DNA of 64,000 bases, taken from positions 5,358,196 through 5,422,195 of the forward strand of contig NW_024609839.1 in assembly GCF_016920785.2 (NCBI RefSeq), given 5' to 3'. The stretch is from Ixodes scapularis. Its lineage: Eukaryota; Arthropoda; Arachnida; Ixodida; Ixodidae. The notes below the pieces were generated by a model that saw nothing but the letters and a program-made list of their open reading frames with translations, searched no databases and was not told where the DNA came from. The position numbers and the translations under genes are program-made. Below, piece after piece: positions 1 through 10,729 of the stretch (position 1 is the stretch's first letter; each line of letters opens with the position of its first letter).

Positions 1-1904
1 GCACCTTACGATGGATCGGAACTGGAGCTACAACTCGTAGCAGCCAATCCAGCGCATATGAACGTACCACGCGCCTCGTACTTCGTTGTGTCTGTCCTAA
101 AGCTGACGTGCTGCTCACGCGGCATTGGATTGGCTCCGATAGCTCGTAGGGTCCTTTGCGGTCCATCGTAAGGAGAAACGGAACATACCACCAACCCGGG
201 GCAAAGGAGGGTCGAGGAAGAGAAGTAACGAAGGGGGAAATAAAGAAAAACAAAGACACTCAAAGATAGAATGAGAGAGAAAGTGAGGATTCCCGTCCGC
301 GCGCGTGGAAGACCTGCAGGTGTTTGCGCCCGCTTTTACCCGGCAGGCTCTTGCGGGTTGATTTGGCGGGGAGCAGGCGTTTTTTCTTTTTCTTTTTTGT
401 CTCGCCACCGTAAATAGGGCGCCTTCGTACAGATTCGCTTGTGCGGAGTGGCGACATCTCGGCAATTTCACTGCCCGACCTTTTTTTTTTTTTATATATT
501 TTTTTGTTTCTGCAGAGTATACGTGCTTTGGCATCTCGGTGCGAGCCCGCAATTTTGGCTATAGACGAACGCGCGAAGACCGCCCTGTTTACAAACACGG
601 TTTTTGCTTTGCCCACACCGGGTGTGGGCACTGCGGAATCGCAGCGTCTCGTTTTTTGAAGAGAAGCCGCCTCTGCGTGGTGCGCCGTACTCGAGGCAGC
701 GCCACCGCAGAGGGAAGGCGTCGGAGCCGCGTGTCGGTGTATATACTTCGTTTCACGTCATGTGCGAGCGAAGTCAAAGCTAGAAGCGCGAGCCCAAGGC
801 TCCGAGCGTGCCGGCTTCGCACGTGCGTACGTGCACCACAGGCGCTGTTACAAGCAGCATGCTCGCGCTTGTAGCGTTGGCTTCGCTCGCCCATAAGGTG
901 AAACGAACTAGCCTTTTGATACCGTATTCCCTCCAGAAGTTGATTTATAAACCGGGTGTTCTTTTTTTTTTTCTTTCTTTCATTAAACTTTCAAGTTGTA
1001 TGATAAAGCCTCAAAGGCAATACAATGTCCCTGTCAGTTACTTCAAAATATCTGTATTCCTTGGCAGAGTCCTGCCTTTTCCGTGCGGATACTTCGAAAG
1101 TCTGACTGATTATTGAATTCCTGCTGCCCACGAGGATGACAAAGGAATATGTGCAGAGAAAGACGCTTCTTTTGACGCTTACGAAAACAAAAAGAAAAAA
1201 AGAAAAACGGTTGCAAAACTGTCCTCGGATCCCTGGAAAAGGTGAAGACCGCTCAAGATTTTGCAACTGACAGCCGTTGAATTCGGAGTTGTTCGGATAA
1301 ATCCGAATTCACGATAGTTTTACCGGCGAGTGTTTCACGAAGTTTATAGCATTAGTCCGAAAGTTAGAGTCCCTATCTACAACCTAGGTTAGGGCCCACC
1401 AGGTCCAATCACAGACCAGTTATAGGCACGTGTGCATTAGCGTGCTTTTCTTATACGCGCGTCGAAGTAATGCATTACGTGACTGGCTCCCGATTGAACC
1501 TAATGGGCCGTGGCGTCGGCTGACGACCATCGCAGGACAAGACGAAATCATGGTGCTAAATTCTTCTCGTCGATAAGACTGAAGGATGTGAATGAGATGT
1601 ACTGTGCTTTTTGCTTGGTGGATGTTTTAATGATTTTGCGTACATAGAGCTGACTGTCATGTCATGATTCGTGTGGCACCGAAATCCGGCTGGTGGATTG
1701 CTGAAACCATCACCTCATCAACCCTCCCGGAACCCGCTAGGAACCCACTTGCCATTATTCGTTAGACCCACTGTGTCCGACCAAATCCGATCAACTGCCT
1801 CGCGCTTCGACACCAAGGCGGTTTTCGTTTGCAGCGTCTAGGCGATCTGAACCGATTATTTTATCTATACTTCAAATGGTGCAGGTGTCGGCGATTTGCA
1901 GTGT
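1..1904. other. Non-coding stretch, no gene seen
   Basis: I see no convincing coding exon on either strand here. The stretch holds CT/AG-rich and poly-T tracts near 160-250, 480-500 and 961-985, and one foldback repeat listed separately. Short open frames overlap each other on both strands and show no family resemblance, so I left them out. Confidence 0.5.
745..911. repeat. Short foldback (inverted-repeat) element
   Basis: Positions 745-793 and 862-911 are inverted copies of each other. Both arms read roughly TTCGTTTCACnTnATGnGCG followed by an AGCGAAG...AAGCGCGAG stretch. The centre is about 70 bases. This is the layout of a small non-autonomous DNA element; no terminal duplication was identified. 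Confidence 0.45.
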
Positions 1905-2415
1905 TGTTCAAGATACTCGACAAAAGTATTTAAGACAAGATACTAAATACCCAAGTGAGAAAGTATTTAGAGTAGTATTCAAGTTACTTTTGCGCCAAAC
2001 TATTTTGAGTAAAGTGCAAATACTTTGAAAAATAATTGAATTACTTTCGAAGATACTTTATAAGCGCGCGACGAGCTGAAGTTATAACAACTAAATAAAA
2101 AAATGGGGGCATCTTGATTATATTAACTTAGCTGAAACGCATATCGTTCGATGACCTCCTAGTGTATACCTCATTTGTCCCCCTAGACACGTGCAAAGGA
2201 GAAAGAAAGAACATTTAGTCTTAGTACTTCCCCTTTGGGGACAAACTTCTTCGTACGCCGGAAAAGGTATTTGAGATACTGAGTAGAAGATACTAAGCAA
2301 TGTAATTAAGATAGAGTGCTAATTACTCTCAATCGAATGTATCTTCAAGATACCAAAATACCGACAAAAGTATCTTAATTACAGTATCTTGAGTAGAGTA
2401 TTTGAGATACGTAGA
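1905..2415. repeat. AT-rich self-complementary repeat built on GTATTTGAGATAC-like words
   Basis: Both ends carry many variants of AAGATAC, AGTATTT and GTATCTT in both orientations, as at 1908-2060 and 2265-2412. The middle is unrelated and holds a CCCCTTTGGGG patch near 2230. The terminal sequence can fold back on itself, which suggests the ends of a DNA element or a low-complexity foldback. No TIR boundary or target duplication was resolved. Confidence 0.45.
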
Positions 2416-3340
2416 AGCCTTGCTATTTGCTTGTTTCAAGTGAACCTCCTGCCGTCATATTGCTGGCGACACAGGAGAAAAGTGGTTTACCCGCCCTCTT
2501 GTTCAACATACCATAAAATACGCAGTATAATTACGAAATATTTACATATATCTTTACTGACACGCGTATGTACATATACAGAAAGCTGGTACACAACTGT
2601 TCAGGAAACGCACTGGTCGACACTTTTCAATATTTTAAAAATAAAGGTAAAACAAATAAACAGTGGGCGACACCGGTTCAAAATGTATACCTCGGTAAAA
2701 AAAGTTCCCGTGTGTCTGTGTTTCCCCAAGGCAATTCGAGAGCCAGTTCTGTAAGCTACGGAGGATGCTCGGCGAATGGAGAAGCCATTGATGTGTCTAG
2801 ACCGAAAAATAGTCGCCGAGGGGACACTCAGAGGGATGACACGGCTGTTGTCTGTCCGTCATAAAGACATCGTTTTTCGAGCGAAACAATAATTCGGATT
2901 CGCCATTCGCCGAGCCTCCCCCGCAGATTACAGAGATTGATCCTCTACTCTAGGAAAAGTAGACGCGCAGGAAGTTGTGCGAGGAAAGAAAAAAGGTAGC
3001 GAGTGGCGAATATCTGTGATTGCGTGTGCCGGAAAAATATAAAAAGAACCTGAACATTACTTAAAAATTAAAAATCTCGACCAGCCAGCAGACTTCACTG
3101 AGGCCTGCATTTTCATTTTCAGAAATTTCGGCAAACTCCAGTCGTGTGGCCTTTAGCCCCATAACTTTTGCAACTGTGAATCCGTGGGCGTCAAACAACG
3201 CCAGGCCGCTTCGTCACCCATAGCCCAAAAGCGACGTTCACGGCGCCCACCAGGATACCAGCCAAGGTCGCGGTACTGGGGCCACCCGATACGTGATACT
3301 TGTCCGCCGCCAGCAGGCCTTTTTTCGTCTTTTTTCTCTC
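2416..3340. other. Non-coding stretch, nothing recognised
   Basis: Open frames are short and overlap in several frames. No domain, tRNA or repeat structure could be supported up to the hAT target duplication at 3341-3348. Confidence 0.45.
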
Positions 3341-3348
3341 GGTCGAGG

Positions 3349-5483
3349 CAGGGCCGGCATTTGGAGTGGGCGACCTATGCAGTCGCACAGGGCGCCATTC
3401 ATAGGGGGGCGCCGAAAGGGCCGCCAGGTCATGCAGGGCTCAAACCTCCGAGGGGATAAAATCAAAAACAAAAAACGACCGCATTCCCGTTTGGCATTTC
3501 GGCCGCAAAACCAACGACTAAGTTCTTGTTATAATTGGCGTCGATCAACCCACCTCTTCTCCGTGAGATTCAAAGCGCCATTGAATGAGTCATGAACGAC
3601 TAGGCAAGCGATCACCTCCGCACAGCTCTCGAATTACGAGCGGAGCAAAACCTGACTGGCAAAAAGCGATGAGCCAGCGTGCCGCACTCTTAGCGCAACT
3701 TACTAAACGGTGGCGCCAAACCCATCGGCGGGCAAATCAGTGTGTCGGAGCGAGTCAGGTGGAAGAATACTATTGAACGGAGTTTTGCTCTTAGTTATCA
3801 CGTGCTTCGCTCAGAGTCTCTGATTGGCTCGCAGAAAACGTAGGCTTCACCCTTTGCCAAGTTATTCTGAGCCGAAGAATGACTTCGCTCAGTAGGTCTG
3901 ACCGGGGGTAAAATGAACCCGATTCCTCCCGACATTCGAGCTGCGCTTTGGGCAACGCTCGCTGTGGAGTCTCTAGCCGTAAGCTGAACGAACCAATGCC
4001 CCTTCAGCATCCGGTGAGTCTCTGTGCCCAGAGGCTTCAACCTAACTGAAAATAATATGTGTAAAGAACTTTGGATCCGCGGCTTTTTCTTTTGTGTGTA
4101 AGCGACCAGCGACGACTACGGACTTGCAATGCCGATCAGTGTTGCCAACTCAAAATTCAGAAACTCGCCACAAAAATCCCGAAAACCGCGAAAAACATAT
4201 AAATTTATAATGTTGCGCAAGAATGGCCGCATTACAGCAGGCAAATCTGGCGTCCGACATGAAGCTCCAACTGTTGCAGTTCAGTTTCTCGTTTACATTG
4301 TTGTGTGGTACGACATTCTTTTTACAAGTTAATGTTGTAAGCGAGAACACGCAGTGCAAAACGAAGGACATCGTAGCAACCACCCAGGTGATGAAAGCAT
4401 GCAGCGATTGCATCGACAATTATCGCGATGTCGGGTACGAAACTGCAACTGGCAACTGCGAGCGGTCTTCCCGAGAGCATGGGTATTGACAGTGCGATGA
4501 AACCGGCCCCTCGACTGCGGCGGAAAAAGCGCCAGTTCTGTTATGAGTGCCAGGACGAGGTTGATGATGTCGAGACAAAATTCAAGCGAGAGCTCTTCTA
4601 CGAGATGAATGACACCGTGAGATGTCGATTGAAGAGCGCTTCACGCGGATGGAGCAGCACGTGAGCTTCTGGGGGTTCCTTTACGGCCTCACCCGACTAC
4701 CCGACAAAGCGGAACTTCTTAAACTTTGCCAATGCCTTGACCATGCACTGAGAGTCTGAGACACCTAGAAAGTGCAGACATCGACGGTACAGATCTCTGA
4801 GAGGAGCTGATCTAACTATGCAGCCTGCTGCCCACTGGATGCAATGCTCGCCAGGACGTCCTCCAGTTCATTCTGGACAATCATCTATGTGACAAATTCC
4901 CTCATACGTGGGTGTCATTGAGGATCCTCCTCCCTTTGCCAATGTCAATGGCCACCGCTGAGAGGAGTTTCTAAAATTAAAGCTTATTAAGACATACCTA
5001 AGATCAACCATGGCAGATGACAGGATATCGTCATTGGCAATTTCGTCCATTGAAAACAAGATAGCGTCTAGCCTGGATATGTCGCAAGACGTAGCCCAAT
5101 TTGCGTTGTTGAAGGCTCGGAAGGTTGCCTTCTACGGCATTTGACATGGTTAACTTGTGCTTTTGTTTTCTCTGTCCATTAGACGTTAGCTTGCTATGGG
5201 AGACCCACAGCTGAAGTTTGGTTAATCTAAGAAATAAATGATTCTTGAACTTTGAACACGGTGCCGACAAAGCTCTCAATGCTCGCGAACGTCGTTCGTT
5301 TTTAGGACGCGGTTTTCGACTGACAACGACAAAATCGCGACCATTCGCGCTTTGTCAGTGTGGCATGTTTGCTTACAACATGATGTTTGGTGCGAGAATA
5401 GTATACGTGTGTGTAAGGGGGGAGGGGGGGGGTGCCACGGCTGCAGTTTGCCCAAAGCGCTTGCTGCTCTAAGGCCGGCCCTG
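3349..5483 (+). mobile_element. hAT transposon, decayed, with TIRs and 8-bp target duplication
   Basis: The left end begins CAGGGCCGGC at 3349. The right end finishes with its reverse complement, GCCGGCCCTG, at 5483. The outer flanks are GGTCGAGG (3341-3348) and GGTCGAGA (5484-5491), an 8-bp duplication with one mismatch, which is the hAT hallmark. The TIRs match over the first 10 bases and diverge afterwards. The interior ends in a recognisable hAT dimerisation-region remnant, read left to right. About 2.1 kb is preserved, shorter than an intact coding copy would need, so internal deletion is likely. Confidence 0.8.
4223..5144 (+). pseudogene. hAT transposase remnant (ZMYM1-like type), C-terminal part
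   Basis: The translation is broken by stops and frameshifts, but its order fits the ZMYM1-like hAT transposases. A segment rich in KRQF...ECQDE and KFKRELFYEMND at 4500-4640 resembles the region before the catalytic core. Around 4945-5144 comes the hAT C-terminal dimerisation signature: ATAERSF, then after a frameshift KLKLIKTYLRSTM, SSLAISSIEN and a KARK tail before a TGA. That block is the most conserved part of the family, so the assignment is firm even though most of the catalytic domain is missing. It lies inside the TIR-bounded element and reads in the element's orientation. It cannot encode an active enzyme. Confidence 0.75.
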
Positions 5484-5778
5484 GGTCGAGAAATTTGTGC
5501 TGAAAACGAAGAGACATGTAGTGAATGTATTTGGACAGAGCAGGCCTATTCAACTCAGAGTACCGCAAGATTGAACGGCTTATTATGATCATGGTTAATG
5601 CTGTTTCATTAGAGGGGCCATGCAACGATTTCGCTACTTTCACCGAATACTGTTCTGAATGAATACTTGAAGTTCATTATGGGCGGAAAGCGTGTGGCAA
5701 CCCTCCACAGACCTTGCGTATTCGTGCTCGTCGTGCTCTAATAAGTGATCGGTGGGCCATTGTCCGTGGGCTCCTGTG

Positions 5779-5965
5779 CACCACGTGACCACGCTGGAAA
5801 AAACGCACCTTTGGTGGTCACATGACCACGTGACCATGTCCCGTGGGGGTCATGTGAACATGGTCAGTTGGATTCCGCCCACCACGTGACCAAACTGCGA
5901 ATAGCGCGCCTATGGTGGTCACATGATCACGTGACCTTGTTGCGTGGGGTCGCGTAATTGCGCAG
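5779..5965. promoter_or_regulatory. Tandem 101-bp duplication carrying clustered CACGTG/CATGTG E-boxes
   Basis: Two units start with CACCACGTGACC, at 5779 and 5880. Each continues to a GGTGGTCACATGAnCACGTGACC block. The pair holds at least four CACGTG cores, most in a TCACGTGACC context, plus CACATG and CATGTG variants. The context resembles the GTCACGTGAC element bound by USF/MITF/TFEB-type bHLH-ZIP factors. No gene start was found next to it, so function is inferred only from motif density. Confidence 0.45.
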
Positions 5966-7169
5966 CGACGATTAAACTTGTAGCTCATGGCGTTGCGCAT
6001 GAGATACTTGCGTGACACTTGTGTCAGTATGGTTGTGCAAAGTGCCCGAAATTCGAACTTAAAATTGCGGCAACGCGACTTTAAACCGCGTGGAAGCAAA
6101 TTAGTCACGGCTTCCGGTTTTAGCGCACGCGCCAGCCTTTGTCCCTACAATAGGCGAAATAAAAGGCAGTACATTGGGGGATAAGCGAGTGAGGAGGGGT
6201 CACGTTCATGGTAGCCGGCAGGTAGACCGGCATAACATACTTGTTTGTTGCTGTTGTTAAAAAAACATCTGTATTAAGTCTAATAAAAGAAAAAATAGAA
6301 AGGGAGAACGATGGGTGGCTACCCCTATTCCGGGTCCCATTAAATTTCTATCGAGGTGCGCGCTGTCCGAGGCAGAGCGAAAGTTCTTGTGTTCGTGGCT
6401 TTTATTTTCAGCGCTGTAATAATACGAATGTTGAGGACCCAAATAAGTCATTAAGATTATCAAAATATTTTTCCTGCTTCTCCTGGCTCATGCAAATGTA
6501 CTTTACCATTTGCGAAAATCAATGCCGCGATGCTCTAGTATGTAATGCGTCAAAAAGTTGGAGTAATTTCGTTAGACTGAACAAAATTACGCGTAAACTC
6601 CTCTCAATAGTGTTATGGTAGGTCATATGATAGAGTTAGTATGCCATATGATAGTTGTCCTCTTCTAATTAGCTGCTTAGAACATCTTAGGACCTTGCAT
6701 TTGCAAGAGACGTGCGATTTTATGGGAAAGGGCAACTCAGAAAGATACAAACTTACGTCCACATTCAAGACGACCAAGTTCCGCTCCTCTGTGCACTCTA
6801 TTGCACGTGGCAGTGCCTTGTTGAATAACCGTACTTCGGGCTCAACTGCTTTCTTTCGGAGTTGCGGTATGAGCTTGTAACAGAACACAAAATGTACTCT
6901 TTGCTTGAGCCTCAGGAGCAGGTCCCGAAAAGCAAAGTCCAAATGCTAGCTGTGCTTTGCAAAAACGCGCACACTTATTGAATCATCGGAAAATATGTGA
7001 TAGCATTTCTCGGTATAAAGAACACGAAAATATAAAACTTAGCCAAAAGATGTAGATACGTCATGTTTTTCTTTGGGATCTAGTATAAAACTAAAATAAC
7101 AAGACCTTGAGATAGTTGCATGATTTTCGTGTTGCACAACAAACTTTGATGTTTGCTTCAAACGACTAT
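5966..7169. other. Non-coding stretch, nothing recognised
   Basis: AT-rich sequence with no supported exon, tRNA or TIR. Open frames of 60-126 codons exist in both directions but overlap one another and resemble no protein family known to me. Confidence 0.45.
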
Positions 7170-7565
7170 TGAAGGTGTCAAAAAGAAAAAAAAGACGGGT
7201 TTATTACGGTTATCGAACGCGGTTTTATCCACGTTCGTTTCAACGAAAGGGGTGCGGTATATCGAAGCACGGTTTAGCGAAAATGGATACATTTTATCGA
7301 GGCCTCCGTTTGAGAAATGCTGCTTGTAGGCGGCGGCAAGCTAGGCTTCCAAACAGACTGCGCTTCGTGCGGGCACCCCTCGCTATCGCTCGGGAAAAGT
7401 TTAATATAAGTTCGAGCGTGGATCGCCAAAGGTTGGTTAGCATGCGGGCGGTCGCCATTTTCTCTAAACGGCGATCCGATCTGCTGTTGTCGCGAAAACG
7501 GTGTTCGCTAAAACGAGCTTCCCTAAACCACACTTCTCCGAAAATCAGCACATTCTTCTCCATAG
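7170..7565. repeat. Foldback element, family A, unbroken copy
   Basis: The left half carries ATCGAACGCGGTTTTATC, AACGAAAGGGGTGCGG and GAAGCACGGTTTAGCG. The right half carries inverted versions such as CGAAAACGGTGTTCGC and AGCTTCCCTAAACC. A divergent second copy lies at 8675-8824 plus 9537-9800. This copy reads straight through the site (CAAGCTAGGCTTCC at about 7337) where the second copy is interrupted, so it shows the pre-insertion state. Confidence 0.65.
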
Positions 7566-7574
7566 CTTACAACC

Positions 7575-7850
7575 ATGCTGGGGTGTTGTAAGCTCTTCTT
7601 CTTTGACCAAGGCTGACCCCCTGTCGCCATTTTGCAGGTTGTTTCCGCCCACGTAGACTACCGCAAAATCGAACTTTTTGAGAGGCAACCCGTCAATGTT
7701 CTCCTTGAGAGCCTGTACCGTCGCTCCCGAGAAGCTAAAGCTGCACACTTGTATGCACTCATCTAAAAAGCGCGGCAAAGCCATTTCACTGGGCTGCTCC
7801 CGAAGATTGCGCCTTTCATCTTCGTCCGGACCTCAGTGAAGTCTTCTAAA
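7575..7850 (-). pseudogene. SGNH/GDSL-hydrolase-like fragment, probably of a LINE ORF1
   Basis: Read on the minus strand, one frame near 7800 gives GAIFGSSPVKWL, which fits SGNH block I (GxS). After a frameshift a second frame gives FSFSGATVQALKENI and FDFAVVYVGGNNLQNG, the FSGA and xVxVGGNN pattern of SGNH esterases. Domains of this kind occur in ORF1 proteins of CR1-like and other non-LTR elements. The fragment is short, frameshifted and has no start or RT partner nearby, so it is a dead piece. A host esterase exon is less likely because the split is a frameshift rather than an intron. Confidence 0.5.
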
Positions 7851-8674
7851 TCTCACTTCTTTGTATACCAAGGTCGAACGCTAGAGCACGTTTTTTGAAA
7901 GCAATACACCACAAGCGCACACAAGCGCACACAAGGAACTGAATAAAGACCCAGGATCGGCTGAGTGAGAAACGGCTAGCTAGACTTATTTTTGCCTCAA
8001 ACATGCAGTCCGTGTTTACCGAAAAGTAGCTCCTAAAGTCATTTTTACGGAACGTGCAGATGGTCTTCACCGGAGAAGAAAATTGCGGCGGAGCGCTTAT
8101 TTGTACGTGTTTTACTTGTTTTGATATCTAGCATTCAACAATGCTGCAGAGTGCCACCGTGAAAACTAACACCAAACAAAAACTAACACAAAACAAACGA
8201 AAGAGCCAGAACCCGTGCAAACTCCGCGCGAGGTCTTTCCTTTTGTTTTTACTTTGTGCACGCGGCCCAACGCTGCCCGGTGCCGCCAGCTCCGTCCAGA
8301 CGGACTTTGCGGGCACTGAAAGTGAAGGGAAACAAAAGGAGACAGACGCGCGCGTCTCCAACCGAGAAAAAGGAGGCAGGAGGCTTTGAAGTTGAACTGG
8401 TTGAACTTGAGCGCAGACGTCTCTGTCGAAGAGCGGGCCCCGGACGGACGAGTTCACCCCAAGTTGGAGGGCAGGCGGGCGAAACCAAATTCGCGTAACT
8501 TGCCGATTCGGGGCGGCGGCATTTGCACCCGCAAATGAATGGGCTTGGCAACTTACAGACTCGCAAGACTTCACACTCAATGAACCGATCAAGTTAACCA
8601 GTTGACAGAAAAAGAAAGTGAAATAAAATATTTTGCTACGCGAAAGCGGTAGGTTTTGTACTAACAGCGACAAA
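7851..8674. other. Non-coding stretch, nothing recognised
   Basis: A 181-codon minus-strand open frame covers 8128-8673, but it is low in complexity, has no recognisable domain and overlaps equally open frames on the other strand. I do not call it a gene. Confidence 0.4.
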
Positions 8675-9800
8675 GCGTTTTTACTACGGCTGATCGAACG
8701 CCGTTATATCGAGGCTCATCTTAGCGAAAGGGGTACGGTTTATCGAAGCACGGTTTAGCGAGAGGTGCACGTTTTATCGAGGCCTCCGTTTGAGAACTGC
8801 TGTTTCTAGGCGGCGGCAAGCTAGTAGTAATGCAAAACTATCGATAAATTGACTATCGATAGTTTTTCCAAAACTATCGATAGTGTCGCAGAACTATAGT
8901 AGACTATCGGTAGTACTATCGATAGTTTTTCGATAGTCGACTGTCGATAGTACTCTCGATAGTTTTTCGACAGTCAACTATCGAGAGTTTTTCGATAGTA
9001 CTATCGATTCCTTTTTTACTAACGATACTCAGTTTTCTGGTGACTATCGATAATACTATCGATAGTTTTGCATTACTAGAGCGAACACAGTTGCCGCACC
9101 GCCGCTCGCTTCCCCTTCCTCCTCTCTTCGCCCAAACTCCCGTCTTCGTCATCACTGAAAGCTGAACCGAAGCTGAGACGGTAATTGCTTGGGCTAGTTG
9201 GTGTCCCATTTGAAAAAAAAAATAAATAAATAAAGCGAGAAAAAGAGACGAGGGAGCGACGCACACTACTAATGTCGCATAGCTATCGATAGTAAACTGT
9301 CGACAGTACTATCGATAGGTTTACTATAGTCGACTATCGATAGTTTTCTGATAGTCGCTTAACAACAATTTTCCGATCGTCGAGTATCCATAGATTTTCG
9401 ATAGTCAACTATCGATAGTTTTTCGATAGTCGACTATCGATAGTACTATCGGTAGTCTTTTTTTTTACTATCGATAGTCAGATTTCTGGCGACTATCGAT
9501 ACTATCGATAGTACTATCGATATTTTTGCACCACTACAAGCTGGGCTTCCAATCAGACCGCGCTTGGCGCGGTCGCCCCTCACTGTCGCGGGGGGGAATT
9601 TATTATAACCTCAAGCTTGAGCGTGCGCTACCAATAGTTCACCGCCAAGGGTTCGGCAATCTAGGCTAATGAACCAGGGGGATATCGGAAACGGCACCCC
9701 GGCTGCCGTCATCTTCTCTAAACTGCGATTGGATAAACTGATATCGACAAAACGGCGTTCCCTAAAAGGAGCTTTTCTAAACCGCATGCCTCCGGGACAA
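8675..9800. repeat. Foldback element, family A, second copy split by a hAT-type insertion
   Basis: Positions 8675-8824 match the left half of the copy at 7170, including GTTTATCGAAGCACGGTTTA and TTTTATCGAGGCCTCCGTTT. Positions 9537-9800 match its right half, with CTTCTCTAAACnGCGAT, ACGGCGTTCCCTAAA and TTTTCTAAACCGC. The two halves are separated by exactly one inserted element (8825-9536). Terminal arms are inverted relative to each other, with GAACGCCGTT at the left and AACGGCGTTC at the right. Confidence 0.7.
8825..9536. mobile_element. Composite hAT-type MITE filled with TATCGATA palindromes
   Basis: The ends are TAGTAATGCAAAACTATCGA (left) and, inverted, TAGTGGTGCAAAAATATCGA (right). The flanking duplication is CAAGCTAG (8817-8824) and CAAGCTGG (9537-9544), 8 bp with one mismatch, as for hAT insertions. 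The inside is two blocks (8825-9078 and about 9268-9536) made almost wholly of ACTATCGATAGT-type words in both orientations. The first block has its own perfect inverted ends (TAGTAATGCAAAAC at 8825, GTTTTGCATTACTA to 9078). The blocks are joined by a unique 190-base spacer with an AAATAAATAAATAAA run. There is no coding capacity. Confidence 0.8.
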
Positions 9801-9914
9801 AACGGGAATCCGCGGAGGTAAGAGCGGCATCGAAATGCGCACATCTGAGTCCATTTCGAGTGTTGGCGTTTTGTCTTCGCCAACGGGCGACACAGTGCAG
9901 ATAACCCGTGCCGC

Positions 9915-9950
<36 letters not shown>

Positions 9951-10729
9951 TTTGCTCCCGCTTTTTTTAGGTGTGCGTGTGCTGCGTGTGTTGCTAGAAA
10001 AGTATGCCAATTATTGAGATTCTAAAAGCAAACGTCTCGCAAGATGAGGTAATCGGATAACACTAACACTGACATTATGTCAAACTGATAACCTGTATCT
10101 CCCTAGGTTTACCCCCAAAATTCACAAAACTTCCTAGTGCTTACACAAGATAATGACTTCGGAAGGCATTTTAGGTGTGTTTTGCTACTTTTTTTTTTTT
10201 TTTACTTTACGAGCTACCTTGCGGATGTTAGTTTGGAACAATACAGAGACGTGAACTTCAAAACACCAAGTAATCAAATGACTAATGCCGAACGTATAAA
10301 TGCCGGAAAATTAAATAGAAGTATGTCGTGCTAAATAAAAAAAAATAAAAAAAAAACTCGTTCGTCCACAGGTAACTTAAATCGATACATGGGGATTTAA
10401 TTTCCCATGTGTAATTTGTTCGGGAGATTCATAATCTCGCGAGGGGAGTTTTTGTGCAATAAGAAGAATTGTTTTTTCATTTCCGCAGTTCAATATCGTA
10501 GCTTATCATCATGTATGTCAGCACAAATGACATTCACCAACCAAAACAAAATCACACTTTCTTCGAAATCATTGCTACATATTTAAAAAAAATAATAATA
10601 AAAACCAAAAGAGCAAATAATAATAGGCCTCGTGAACAATTATAGCAAACAACGAAGACATTATTTATTTTGTTTAATCTACGCGCTTCGATATACTTTG
10701 CACAATTCGGAAGGTGCATCTGGTGTTTC
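9801..10729. other. Non-coding stretch with a long poly-T tract
   Basis: The only clear structure is an uninterrupted T run of about 32 bases at 9916-9947 and a shorter one near 10190-10204. No exon or element boundary is seen before the inverted-repeat transposon begins at about 10730. Confidence 0.45.

Noticed and set aside
8128..8673. 181-codon minus-strand open frame
   Set aside because: It resembles no family, is Ser/Phe-rich in a shadow-like way and overlaps open frames on the other strand; no splice or promoter context was found.
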